A DNA stretch of 26,260 nucleotides. Origin: a virus. Shown piece after piece: positions 1 through 6,364 of the stretch (positions are counted from its first letter, which is position 1; each line of letters opens with the position of its first letter). The DNA lies in IMG/VR virus record IMGVR_UViG_3300048591_001280, positions 1 through 26,260 of that record. One strand, given 5' to 3'. Below the pieces are notes generated by a model. That model was given only the letters and a program-made list of their open reading frames with translations. It was not told the DNA's origin and did not search any database. The position numbers were made by a program, and so were the translations under genes.

Positions 1-81
1 CAAGGCCTCCTTTCCCACAGACTCCGGAAATTGACAGTCCCGTGTCCTACTTTTCCGCGTTTTAGCGCTTGTTTCTATAGA

Positions 82-105
82 ACGGAAGTCCCCAGGTACT
101 TCCGT
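82..105. repeat. 8-bp inverted repeat, possible terminator of the minus-strand operon
   Basis: ACGGAAGT (82-89) and ACTTCCGT (98-105) are perfect inverted repeats separated by 8 bp. They lie 11 bp beyond the stop of the 116-529 gene, so on the minus strand they could form a hairpin ending that transcript. The downstream bases (TTCTATAG) are only weakly U-rich, so termination is uncertain. The right arm is part of a GGTAC-N4-GTACC box at 95-108, so the site may instead be an operator. Confidence 0.45.
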
Positions 106-115
106 ACCCACCTGC

Positions 116-529
116 CTAACGATCCCCTCCCAAGCTTTCGGCCGGCGCAATCAATTCCCTGCCCGCCAGATCCCCTTCCATCATCCGCACCCGTGCGAAG
201 CGCGGCCCGCCGCTGACATTCGGCGGATCCAGCTGCACCACGTGGATCCGGACGCCCGCCTTCACCCGCACAATCCGCCCGGCCAGCACCAGGTTCCCGT
301 AAGCATCGGATACCTGGCCACGTTCCGGCCAGGTCAGGCCGCGCCGCGCTTCCAGGCTGTGGTAGATCGCCAGCACCCGCATCGCGTCCGCATCCGCAGC
401 CAGTTCGCAGCGGGCCGCGGCGCCGCACTGCAGGGTGGGCAGGCTGGCGGTACCGGCTTCTCGGCTGACAACGGCGGCCAGAACCACCGCACCAGCAACG
501 GCCAAAAGCATGAATGTGCGTGCGTACAC
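116..529 (-). CDS. Hypothetical exported or membrane-anchored protein (137 aa)
   Basis: I do not recognise this family. The N-terminus (MYARTFMLLAVAGAVVLAAV) has a basic start and a hydrophobic stretch of about 16 residues, so a signal peptide or membrane anchor is likely. The rest is soluble, with two cysteines near residues 34 and 41. The GTG start at 529 is chosen because AGGAGG sits about seven bases upstream on the minus strand. It is the last gene of a three-gene minus-strand operon and is followed by an inverted repeat that may end transcription. Its opposite direction to the early genes is typical of lysogeny or accessory genes in temperate phages, but no function can be assigned. Confidence 0.65.
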   Translation of the reverse strand: MYARTFMLLAVAGAVVLAAVVSREAGTASLPTLQCGAAARCELAADADAMRVLAIYHSLEARRGLTWPERGQVSDAYGNLVLAGRIVRVKAGVRIHVVQLDPPNVSGGPRFARVRMMEGDLAGRELIAPAESLGGDR

Positions 530-588
530 GGTTCGCCTCCTATGGAATAAGTGGGCGAACGGCGGGAAAATTCGCAGGGAAAATGCAG

Positions 589-1083
589 CTACGGCGCCAA
601 TTTTTCAAACTTGATAGCGTCGTCAAACAGGGCAAAGCGGACGATCCGGGCGATCACATCGTCTACCGAAACAACCGGTTTGCCGAAATCTTCAGGCCGC
701 GAAACCACTGCCATTAGCAGCGAACCGTCAGACGGGATCTGCTGGGGCGAAACCGCAGGAATGAAGCGCAGCGAAATGTCCTGCTGCCAATCGTCACCTT
801 CTTCGATTCGTTTCCTGATCTGCTCAGACACCTGCACGGCCGGCGCGTATGGTTCGAAAGCCAGCACGATCCGATGGATCTCTTCGCCGTGTTCCACCAC
901 GGTGACTGTTCGCGAATCTCCCTCGCCCGTCAGCGTTACGATGCGCGCCCATGCTCCCTTCTTCGCGGCACCGTACCGCTCGAAGCTGACCGCCATTCCA
1001 CGAACCAGTTCCTGGAAGAACCTGCTCATGCCCTCCTCGCGGGCGTTCAGCGCTGCGATCCTTTCATCCAGCCAATCGCTCAT
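589..1083 (-). CDS. Hypothetical protein (164 aa), minus-strand operon
   Basis: Unrecognised soluble protein. The ATG at 1083 overlaps the stop of the upstream gene (ATGA), so translation is probably coupled; a longer reading would begin at 1161 but would run through the upstream gene. The N-terminal 40 residues (MSDWLDERIAALNAREEG) look like an amphipathic helix. The middle is beta-rich with many charged residues, and the C-terminus carries a helical segment (DDVIARIVRFALFDDA). No catalytic motif or membrane segment is visible. About 60 bp separate it from the exported protein downstream. Confidence 0.7.
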   Translation of the reverse strand: MSDWLDERIAALNAREEGMSRFFQELVRGMAVSFERYGAAKKGAWARIVTLTGEGDSRTVTVVEHGEEIHRIVLAFEPYAPAVQVSEQIRKRIEEGDDWQQDISLRFIPAVSPQQIPSDGSLLMAVVSRPEDFGKPVVSVDDVIARIVRFALFDDAIKFEKLAP

Positions 1084-1406
1084 CGCTTCCCTTCCCCGCC
1101 AAGGAACTCTTCGTCGCCCGGTTTCGGCGGCAGGCCCTGGGCTTGGCGCTTCTTGGCCCACATTGCACGTGCGGCTTTCGCAGCGATCGCTTTCCGTTCT
1201 TCCGGGCTGAGGGCTGCAGCCCGGGCGGCGCCGCCCGCAAGGCCGCCCAGGACCTGAGCGCCCTCCACGAACGCGGGCTTCCCGCTGGCGCGTAATCTCT
1301 CCGCTCGGCGAAGGCCGCCTTGTCGGCCGGTTTCCGCCAGGTCGGGGCCCTTCTGTGCGCGCAGTTTTCCCAGAGCGACGGCGGCCCGGTTTTTGCGCGG
1401 CTTCAT
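1080..1406 (-). CDS. Small basic Ala-rich protein with EER-AAKAA-W motif (108 aa)
   Basis: Very basic, alanine-rich protein. The C-terminal half contains LSPEERKAIAAKAARAMWAKK, a pattern (Gly-Gly, basic, SPEER, AAKAA-W-KK) seen in many small phage and bacterial proteins of unknown function. The 6582-6824 protein in this window has the same layout (GGKARVARQSAAERSASARN followed by an Ala-rich stretch and RWQN). The charge suggests nucleic-acid binding, but this is inference. It is the first gene of the minus-strand operon and starts 142 bp from the divergent + strand gene at 1549, so its promoter must lie in the shared control region. Confidence 0.7.
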   Translation of the reverse strand: MKPRKNRAAVALGKLRAQKGPDLAETGRQGGLRRAERLRASGKPAFVEGAQVLGGLAGGAARAAALSPEERKAIAAKAARAMWAKKRQAQGLPPKPGDEEFLGGEGKR

Positions 1407-1442
1407 GCCGTCAGTTTATAGCAGCGGTGCCACAAGTTTCTC

Positions 1443-1472
1443 GGTACCGACGTCACATGGTACTTTCGTGTC
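1443..1472. promoter_or_regulatory. Tandem GGTAC-N4-GT boxes (putative operator)
   Basis: Two copies of a dyad-like 14-mer lie 16 bp apart in the divergent control region: GGTACCGACGTCAC (1443-1456) and GGTACTTTCGTGTC (1459-1472). Related boxes occur in other intergenic stretches at 95, 5720 and 6520. TCGGTACCGA (1441-1450) is also a perfect 10-bp palindrome. The recurrence outside genes suggests the binding site of one phage regulator; the protein is unknown. Confidence 0.5.
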
Positions 1473-1481
1473 GTTATCTGC

Positions 1482-1509
1482 TTGACAGTAGCAACGGTGC
1501 TGCTACTAT
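1482..1509 (+). promoter_or_regulatory. Strong sigma-70 promoter overlapped by a perfect 7-bp palindrome
   Basis: TTGACA (1482-1487) and TACTAT (1504-1509) are separated by 16 bp, the best-matching promoter in the window. AGTAGCA (1487-1493) and TGCTACT (1501-1507) form a perfect inverted repeat with a 7-bp spacer that fills the gap between the two hexamers, so a dimeric repressor bound there would block polymerase. A related half-site (TAGCAGCGGTGC, about 1420-1431) lies near the start of the minus-strand operon. It drives the early + strand operon beginning at 1549. Confidence 0.7.
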
Positions 1510-1548
1510 GGAGACACGAGGCCCACGGGCTTCGGAAAGGAACCAAAC

Positions 1549-1752
1549 ATGGCGACGGTACTGACGATGCCTTCGAAGACCCAGCACGAAACGCTTGGCG
1601 CGGTACGGACGTACCGGCGGCGGACCCGCGTGATCGACGGCAGGGTGTGGGAAATCGTGGAGCGGGTGGACGGCCCGCACGGGGGCACGCCAGCACCGTT
1701 CGGCCAACGGATCCCAGCGCCCTCGAGCGCGGATGTCCGGGCGGTTGCCTAA
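1549..1752 (+). CDS. Small early protein (67 aa), unknown
   Basis: First gene after the strong promoter at 1482-1509, with about 35 bases of leader and AAAGGAACC as ribosome-binding site. The protein is basic in its first half (YRRRTRVIDGRVWEIVERVD) and proline-rich near the end. I do not recognise it. Its place as the first leftmost + strand gene under a palindromic operator would suit an early regulator, but no clear helix-turn-helix is visible. Confidence 0.65.
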   Translation: MATVLTMPSKTQHETLGAVRTYRRRTRVIDGRVWEIVERVDGPHGGTPAPFGQRIPAPSSADVRAVA

Positions 1753-1814
1753 CCCGCCCGGTTTTTCCCGATGACAGACAGGGCCGGCGCTGCCAGGCCC
1801 GGAAAGGATTGCGA

Positions 1815-2513
1815 ATGAGTGACCAGCAGAAACGCGAAATCCTGCGGCCGCTGATGAACGTGCCCCACGTTCTCAGCCTGAAGTTCGCCACGCCCCGCGA
1901 GGTGGAGGGCCGCTATGGCAACCAGATGATGTTCACGGTGGAGCACGAAGGCGCGGAAAAACTGATCTTCCTGGACCCGGTGACCGCCAAGCGGATCACG
2001 GATCAGGGCATCGGCGCGGGCGAAGAGTTTGTCCTGACGCGCCAGGAACTGACGCAGGGGCGGAAGAAGGGCATCCAGTGGGTGATTGAACGGGAATCGG
2101 CGGAAGAGCCGCGACAGCAGGGAGGCAGCCCTGCCGCCGCGGAAGCCGCCGCCACGCCACACGGGCGCATAGCAGACAGCCGGTCGAACGGAAGTCAGTC
2201 TAGCACGCCCGCTGCGAAGCGGCCGCAGGTGGTGACGATGCCCGCGGCGGCGACGCACGGGCCGGAAGCGGCGCCCGCAATTCCCAGCCCTTCGCCGATG
2301 CAAATGGCTGGGCAAATGATGGGCGCGTGCCTGATCGCCGCCATCGACGCCCTGGCGATCGCGCATGAATACGCGCTGCAACGCGGGCTGAAGCTGCAGT
2401 GGAACGAGGAAGACGTGCGCGCCACGGGCGCCAGCCTGTTCATCCAGCATCATCGCGACGCCGGGTTTGCCGGCCGTCCGCAACAGTCAGCCGCGGCCGG
2501 GGGTGCCCGATGA
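1815..2513 (+). CDS. Hypothetical early DNA-metabolism protein (232 aa)
   Basis: The ATG at 1815 has GGAAAGGA seven bases upstream; the open frame extends further 5' but without support. Residues 1-95 form a compact, beta-rich domain (for example MMFTVEHEGAEKLIFLDP and GEEFVLTRQE), which could be an OB-like fold, but that is a guess from pattern alone. A low-complexity Ala/Pro/Ser linker follows (about 100-155). The C-terminus has a helical segment (MQMAGQMMGACLIAAIDALAIAHEYA) and WNEEDVRATGASLFIQ. It is coupled by ATGA to the Cas4/AddB-like nuclease gene, so a role with that nuclease in handling DNA ends or single strands is plausible. Confidence 0.7.
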   Translation: MSDQQKREILRPLMNVPHVLSLKFATPREVEGRYGNQMMFTVEHEGAEKLIFLDPVTAKRITDQGIGAGEEFVLTRQELTQGRKKGIQWVIERESAEEPRQQGGSPAAAEAAATPHGRIADSRSNGSQSSTPAAKRPQVVTMPAAATHGPEAAPAIPSPSPMQMAGQMMGACLIAAIDALAIAHEYALQRGLKLQWNEEDVRATGASLFIQHHRDAGFAGRPQQSAAAGGAR

Positions 2514-3343
2514 CCGCCACCAAGCCGCGATCGAAGAAACCCACTGTGGCTGTGATTGAGCAGGCACCGGAAGCGGTGGCCGAGGTTCTATCGCTTAGCC
2601 AGCTTTACACCTTCATGGATTGCCCGGCGCGCTGGATGTTCGCGAAGCTGCGCGGCCTGCCGGATGCACCCAACTCGAACCTGGCCAAAGGCAGCGCGGT
2701 CCACGAAGCGCTGCTGCGATCGATGGCCGAAAAGGTCATCACGGAACACGATATGCCGATCGATGAAGTGCTGGAAGTCTACCGCGCCGCCTGGGATGGC
2801 CAGGCCGAGCAGGTGGAGTTCGCGCCGGATGAGAATCCGGAGGCGATCCGCGACGATGGCGCCCGCCTGGTAGAACACTACATGCGTGAAGCCGCCCCGA
2901 AGATCCAGCCCGCCGCGGTGGAAGTGTACGTACGCGGCGAAATCGGCGGCGTGAAGGTGCAGGGGCACGTCGACCTGCTGTGCGACGACGGCACGATCCG
3001 CGATATCAAGACGGCGAAGCGATCGCCTTCGGAAATCAGCGGGCACAACATGCTGCAGCTAACCACCTACGAAATGCTGACGCCCGGCGCCAGCGGCCGG
3101 GTGGTGGTAGACACGCTGGTGGCGAATAAGACGCCGAAGCTGGTCCAGATCGAGCACACGATCACACCGCAGGACCGCCTGGCGCCCGAGCGAATCTACC
3201 CGATCGCCCAGGCCACCATGCGGGCCGGATATTACATGCCCAACCGCACTTCGAACCTTTGCAGCCGCAAGAACTGCGCCCACTGGCGCGCTTGCGAGGC
3301 GGAGTTCGGCGGATGCGTGAAGGGCAGCGAGGAGGGCGCATAG
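2510..3343 (+). CDS. PD-(D/E)XK nuclease of the Cas4/AddB (RecB-like) type with Fe-S cysteines
   Basis: A 277-aa nuclease. Motifs in order: LSLSQLYTFMDCPARW (C38), GSAVHEALL (H65), GHVDLLCDDGTIRDIKTAK (D155, D165, K167), the Q-x3-Y motif MLQLTTYE (Q183, Y187), and a C-terminal cluster CSRKNCAHWRAC (C251, C256, C262). C38 plus the three C-terminal cysteines match the 4Fe-4S clasp of Cas4 and AddB. The family cuts single-stranded or end DNA; in phages it serves recombination or replication. The start overlaps the upstream stop (ATGA). There are no cas genes nearby, so it is a phage recombination nuclease rather than part of a CRISPR system. Confidence 0.85.
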   Translation: MTATKPRSKKPTVAVIEQAPEAVAEVLSLSQLYTFMDCPARWMFAKLRGLPDAPNSNLAKGSAVHEALLRSMAEKVITEHDMPIDEVLEVYRAAWDGQAEQVEFAPDENPEAIRDDGARLVEHYMREAAPKIQPAAVEVYVRGEIGGVKVQGHVDLLCDDGTIRDIKTAKRSPSEISGHNMLQLTTYEMLTPGASGRVVVDTLVANKTPKLVQIEHTITPQDRLAPERIYPIAQATMRAGYYMPNRTSNLCSRKNCAHWRACEAEFGGCVKGSEEGA

Positions 3344-3715
3344 ATGGCCTTCCCCGCATTGGTCTACGAATTCCCCGCGGCCGCGCCCTTGCGTGCGGCC
3401 CGGGACCGCCGCCGGCGGCAGTCACGGCGCGGCGAAACCACACCCGCGGGCCATGCGCTGACGCCGCGGCAACGGGAAGTGTGCGACCTGGTCAGCGCGG
3501 CCTGGGCGAACAAGGAAATCGCGGTGGCCCTGGGGCTTAGCGAGCAGACGGTGAAGAACTACCTGCGCGGCGCGTTCGAAAAGCTTGGGGTGACGACGCG
3601 GCTGGAACTGATGCGCTACTGGCTGCAGCACGGCCGCGAACACGGCGCCGCCAGCACGGAAGTAACCGGCGCCGCCAGCACCGCAACAACCGGCGTGGAA
3701 AGGCGGGCCGCATGA
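3344..3715 (+). CDS. LuxR/GerE-type helix-turn-helix regulator (123 aa)
   Basis: Residues 39-97 form a LuxR-type DNA-binding domain: LTPRQREVCDLVSAAW, then NKEIAVALGLSEQTVKNYLR and GAFEKLGVTTRLELMRY. There is no receiver or ligand-binding domain, only a basic N-terminal tail (about 35 residues) and an Ala/Thr-rich C-terminus with a repeated GAAST segment. It starts immediately after the nuclease stop (TAG-ATG) and overlaps the next gene by ATGA, so it is expressed with the early operon. Free-standing LuxR domains in phages usually act as transcription regulators; its target sites may be among the intergenic boxes described here (inference). Confidence 0.85.
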   Translation: MAFPALVYEFPAAAPLRAARDRRRRQSRRGETTPAGHALTPRQREVCDLVSAAWANKEIAVALGLSEQTVKNYLRGAFEKLGVTTRLELMRYWLQHGREHGAASTEVTGAASTATTGVERRAA

Positions 3716-3954
3716 ATCGGTCAGACCTTTCGCTGGATGTCATCCAGTCCGCCCATTCCTGCATGGGCTTCATCGACGCCGAACTGCACGATCTTCCGGA
3801 ATGCGAGCGCGCGCACCTGGTGGAGATCCTCGAGTCTTTCATCGCAGCGCGCCGGGATCATCCCACGCCGCGCTACACGGCGCAGCAGGAACACGGCAGC
3901 CGCCAGACCAGGCTGCTGCTGATGCGGATCCAGAAACGGGGGCGCGTATGCTGA
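3712..3954 (+). CDS. Hypothetical protein (80 aa)
   Basis: Small, mostly helical soluble protein, not recognised. It overlaps the LuxR-type gene by ATGA at its start and the next gene by seven bases (ATGCTGA) at its end, which supports its being real and translationally coupled. The sequence has acidic first and basic second halves and no metal-binding or catalytic motif. Confidence 0.65.
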   Translation: MNRSDLSLDVIQSAHSCMGFIDAELHDLPECERAHLVEILESFIAARRDHPTPRYTAQQEHGSRQTRLLLMRIQKRGRVC

Positions 3955-4211
3955 CCGAAACCGGCCATCACGAATTGGGGCGCAACGTGGCACACACGCG
4001 GCCCGTGGCGCGCCCGCTGCCGCCTTGCCTGGTGATTGCCCTGCTGTCCCTATCCTTCGCGCTGGTGGCGATTTGTGCCCTGCTGCTGCTGATCCTGGCC
4101 TGGGAGACGATTGGCTGGGTGCGGTACCGGCTGACCGTGGAAGCGATCGCCTGCGCCTTCGCCGGCGCCCTGACCCTGTACAACCTGGCCGAAGGGAGGG
4201 CACGGCGATGA
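3948..4211 (+). CDS. Small two-TM membrane protein (87 aa)
   Basis: The start at 3948 overlaps the upstream stop by seven bases. Residues 28-58 (LVIALLSLSFALVAICALLLLILAW) form a strong membrane helix, and residues 66-85 (LTVEAIACAFAGALTLYNLA) form a second, weaker one. Size and topology resemble holins, but the gene lies in the early operon with no lysis enzyme beside it, so superinfection exclusion or another membrane role is equally possible. It ends in ATGA overlap with the next gene. Confidence 0.65.
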   Translation: MLTETGHHELGRNVAHTRPVARPLPPCLVIALLSLSFALVAICALLLLILAWETIGWVRYRLTVEAIACAFAGALTLYNLAEGRARR

Positions 4212-4582
4212 ACCACGGGTGGCACGTTTGCCCGCGCTGCGGCCGCACGATGGACGAGGCCTGCGCGCCGTGGCAGCTGCCGAAGCGGCTGGATCGCGCG
4301 GCGTACGATCCGGCCTGCTTCTTCGCGGAGATCCAGGAACGCGCGGTGGCCGGCCGCGCGCGCCTGGCGCAGCTGGCAGCGATCGCGCCCGGGCGGCGAA
4401 CGGATACGGAAAGCGCCGAGCTGGTGGCCGGGCTGATCCGGATAGAACGCCGGCGCAACTACCAGCGGGATTGGCACCGGGCCCAGCGCGCGGCCGCCGT
4501 CCGAACCAAGGGCCGCATTCTGGCGATGCCGGCGCGGCCGATCACAAAGGGGGTGCTGGATGGCCTGGCAAAGGTGGGGTGA
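4208..4582 (+). CDS. Zinc-ribbon-like hypothetical protein (124 aa)
   Basis: The N-terminus contains CPRCGRTMDEAC (C8, C11, C19), a likely half of a zinc ribbon. The rest is a basic helical protein (IERRRNYQRDWHRAQRAAAV). It starts in ATGA overlap with the membrane protein gene. Arg-rich, metal-binding proteins of this size in phage early operons often touch nucleic acids, but no family is recognised. Confidence 0.65.
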   Translation: MNHGWHVCPRCGRTMDEACAPWQLPKRLDRAAYDPACFFAEIQERAVAGRARLAQLAAIAPGRRTDTESAELVAGLIRIERRRNYQRDWHRAQRAAAVRTKGRILAMPARPITKGVLDGLAKVG

Positions 4583-4742
4583 ACGGGATCCGCAATTCAC
4601 CGAAGCGTTCCTGCGGATCCACGCGGGCCGCCCGGCCTTCGATCCGCCAACCTGGCGCGACGCCGTCGCGACCGTCTGCGGCGTTCTGGCCGGGATCGCG
4701 AAGCTGGCGCTGCTGATCGCGGCGATCCGCGCGCTGGTCTAA
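4560..4742 (+). CDS. Small single-TM protein (60 aa)
   Basis: Last gene of the early operon; it overlaps the previous gene by 23 bases and has AAAGGGGG upstream of its ATG. Residues 38-58 (TVCGVLAGIAKLALLIAAIRAL) form one membrane helix, with a soluble N-terminus. The function is unknown. Overlap length and small size make it less certain than its neighbours, but it ends just before a strong terminator, as expected of a final operon gene. Confidence 0.5.
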   Translation: MAWQRWGERDPQFTEAFLRIHAGRPAFDPPTWRDAVATVCGVLAGIAKLALLIAAIRALV

Positions 4743-4774
4743 CCCGGCGCGTACTGTCAGACAAGGAAAACCAG

Positions 4775-4803
4775 GGGCCGTCCGGCAACGGGCGGCCCTT
4801 TTT
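4775..4803 (+). terminator. Intrinsic terminator of the early operon
   Basis: GGGCCGTCCG (4775-4784) pairs with CGGGCGGCCC (4789-4798) through ten pairs, one of them G-U, closed by a GCAA tetraloop and followed by TTTTT (4799-4803). An A-rich run precedes it. This is a textbook Rho-independent terminator 33 bases after the last early gene. Confidence 0.9.
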
Positions 4804-4846
4804 GTGCGTGCCCGCCCGTCGATTGCCGGGTGCGTGGCGCCATGCC

Positions 4847-4960
4847 CTTTTGCGAACTGCCCGGAACGCCAAAAGTGCAAATGGGAGTTCGGCCCGTAAG
4901 TGATTGAAAACACGTGAAACGGGGCGTGTGAACTGCCCACTGTGATTACACTGGGCAGTT
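4847..4960. repeat. Inverted-repeat cluster upstream of the integrase (possible attachment or operator site)
   Basis: Arms at 4931-4943 and 4948-4960 form a 13-bp inverted repeat with one mismatch and a 4-bp centre (GATT); the outer nine bases (AACTGCCCA/TGGGCAGTT) are perfect. The octamer AACTGCCC occurs three times: 4855-4862, 4931-4938 and inverted at 4953-4960. CTTTTG (4847-4852) and CAAAAG (4870-4875) form another inverted repeat. The 13-bp dyad ends 15 bases before the recombinase start codon. Phage att sites and integrase autoregulatory operators both look like this; the sequence alone cannot tell which. Confidence 0.55.
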
Positions 4961-4975
4961 GGGAAGGATCGCAGT

Positions 4976-5680
4976 GTGGCATTGAAAACAAAAGACTTAG
5001 CGGCGATGAGCAAGGACGATCTGCTGGCCCTGGTGGGTGCCCTGGCGGGCCAGTTGGGTTCCGCTGACGCTTCGCATGGCGCGGGGTCCCCTAGTGTTCC
5101 GCCCGCCCGCGGACGCCGAAATTCGCCGGGCCGTGTCCAGTTCCTGACGGCCGAGGAACTGACGGCGCTATTCGCGGCGGTCCACGCGGCGGGCAGCGAG
5201 CGCGATATGGCGCTGTTCGAAGTGGCGTACCATCGCGGCCTGCGGGCCAGCGAAGTGGGCCTGCTGAAGATCGGGCATCTGCGCCTGGCGCAGCGGCGGC
5301 TGTACGTTACCCGGCTGAAGAAATCGAAAAGCGGCGAATATCCGCTGACGGAACGCGAGGTGAAGGCGCTGCGCGCCTGGATGCGCAAGCGCGGCCAGGT
5401 GGCGGGCCCGCTATTTCTTTCGCGCAACCGGAAGCCTATCAGCCGCCGGCGCCTGGACCAGCTGATGAAGCACTACGGCGCCGCCGCGGGGCTGCCCGAC
5501 GCGAAGCGCCACTTCCATTGCCTGCGGCACACCTGCGCGACGCAGCTGGTGGAGCGCGAGGTGGATATTCTGCTGGTGGCCGATCACCTGGGCCACTGCG
5601 ACATCCGGAACACGCAGGTCTACGCCAAGGTGAGCGATCGCAGGCGGCAGCAACTGGCCGAACGTCTGCAGGATTTCTGA
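4976..5680 (+). CDS. Minimal tyrosine recombinase/integrase (234 aa)
   Basis: The catalytic domain is complete: R90 (GLRASEV), a beta-hairpin lysine near K118, H181-x2-R184-H185 (HCLRH), H207 (LGHCD) and the nucleophile Y216 (TQVYAKV). It cuts and rejoins DNA at specific sites through a 3'-phosphotyrosine intermediate. It is short for the family: only about 55 residues, partly disordered, precede the catalytic domain, so the usual SAM-like core-binding domain seems to be missing. The GTG start has GGAAGGA seven bases upstream. It lies alone between a terminator and tandem repeats, with a large inverted repeat just upstream. Phage integration is the likely role; dimer resolution is the alternative. 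Confidence 0.88.
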   Translation: MALKTKDLAAMSKDDLLALVGALAGQLGSADASHGAGSPSVPPARGRRNSPGRVQFLTAEELTALFAAVHAAGSERDMALFEVAYHRGLRASEVGLLKIGHLRLAQRRLYVTRLKKSKSGEYPLTEREVKALRAWMRKRGQVAGPLFLSRNRKPISRRRLDQLMKHYGAAAGLPDAKRHFHCLRHTCATQLVEREVDILLVADHLGHCDIRNTQVYAKVSDRRRQQLAERLQDF

Positions 5681-5685
5681 TCCGG

Positions 5686-5707
5686 CAGGGGCAAAGCAGG
5701 GGCGAAG
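5686..5707. repeat. Tandem 11-bp direct repeat after the integrase gene
   Basis: CAGGGGCAAAG (5686-5696) is followed directly by CAGGGGCGAAG (5697-5707), one mismatch apart, six bases after the integrase stop. Short tandem repeats next to an integrase can be arm-type binding sites, but two copies are weak evidence. Confidence 0.4.
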
Positions 5708-5719
5708 CGGCAGTGTTCC

Positions 5720-5764
5720 GGTACGTTCGTCATATTTCGCGCCGCATGCGAAGCGTTCCATAAT
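5720..5764 (+). promoter_or_regulatory. Promoter region of the 5776 gene: GGTAC box, TGCGAAGCG box and -10
   Basis: GGTACGTTCGTCAT (5720-5733) matches the intergenic GGTAC-N4-GT box. TGCGAAGCG (5747-5755) is followed by a -10-like CATAAT (5759-5764), 12 bases before the ATG at 5776, so the transcript would have almost no leader. The -35 (TTCGCG, 5736-5741) is poor, which suggests help from an activator. The same TGCGAAGCG plus -10 layout is seen before the 13477 gene. Confidence 0.45.
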
Positions 5765-5775
5765 GCGGTAGCGAT

Positions 5776-6327
5776 ATGAGTACGCGAGTCGTACGGATCC
5801 CGCGAAGTGCTACCACGCGGACCGCAAGTGGCTATGCCAAGCTGCTCACACACGTAGAACCGACTGCTAGAACCGGATTCGATTTTCAGGGGACGCTGAT
5901 CCCGACAGGTGCGTTAGTGATGGAGGACGATTTATGGCCGACGCCGGCCCATCCGCGGCCCGCGCTGTTGTTGGAGCACGTGGGCCATCCCAAGCCCTCC
6001 CGCGGACACAACCGTAACGACCAGGGCGACGTGTGGGTGCTATGGCGCTACCGGCCGGGCGCCGGCGCGTGGGAAGAGATGGCGAGGTGCTGCATGGTGG
6101 GTGATTCCTGGGCCATGCACCTGGCGCCCTTGGCGGCGGCCGCGCTGGCCGAGGCCCGCGGACCGCAGCCGCTGATCGATACGGCCGCCGTGCAGGACCG
6201 GATCGCCCGGTTCCTGGATACCGAGCTACGCGGACTGAATCCCCAGCAAACCGAATGCGTCCTGGCCGCGGTCCACGATCAGCTGGCATCCCGAATCTGC
6301 GGCGCCTTTGTGCAGCGGGCTGCGTAG
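5776..6327 (+). CDS. Hypothetical protein (183 aa)
   Basis: Unrecognised. The start at 5776 has no Shine-Dalgarno match and lies about five bases downstream of the expected transcription start, so translation may be close to leaderless. Residues 60-110 are rich in Trp, His, Arg and Gly (PSRGHNRNDQGDVWVLWRY), and the C-terminal half is helical (QDRIARFLDTELRGLNPQQ). No membrane segment or catalytic motif is visible. It stands alone between the integrase and the iteron region and is probably under its own promoter. Confidence 0.65.
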   Translation: MSTRVVRIPRSATTRTASGYAKLLTHVEPTARTGFDFQGTLIPTGALVMEDDLWPTPAHPRPALLLEHVGHPKPSRGHNRNDQGDVWVLWRYRPGAGAWEEMARCCMVGDSWAMHLAPLAAAALAEARGPQPLIDTAAVQDRIARFLDTELRGLNPQQTECVLAAVHDQLASRICGAFVQRAA

Positions 6328-6364
6328 CGTCCGCCGGCCTTGTGGGCGGGTGGGCGTTCTTCGA

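Noticed and set aside
31-36. TTGACA resembling a -35 box near the left edge
   Set aside because: No -10 hexamer at 15-19 bp downstream.
2510-3343. CRISPR-associated Cas4
   Set aside because: Motifs fit Cas4 and AddB alike, but there is no repeat array and no other cas gene; phage recombination nuclease is more likely.
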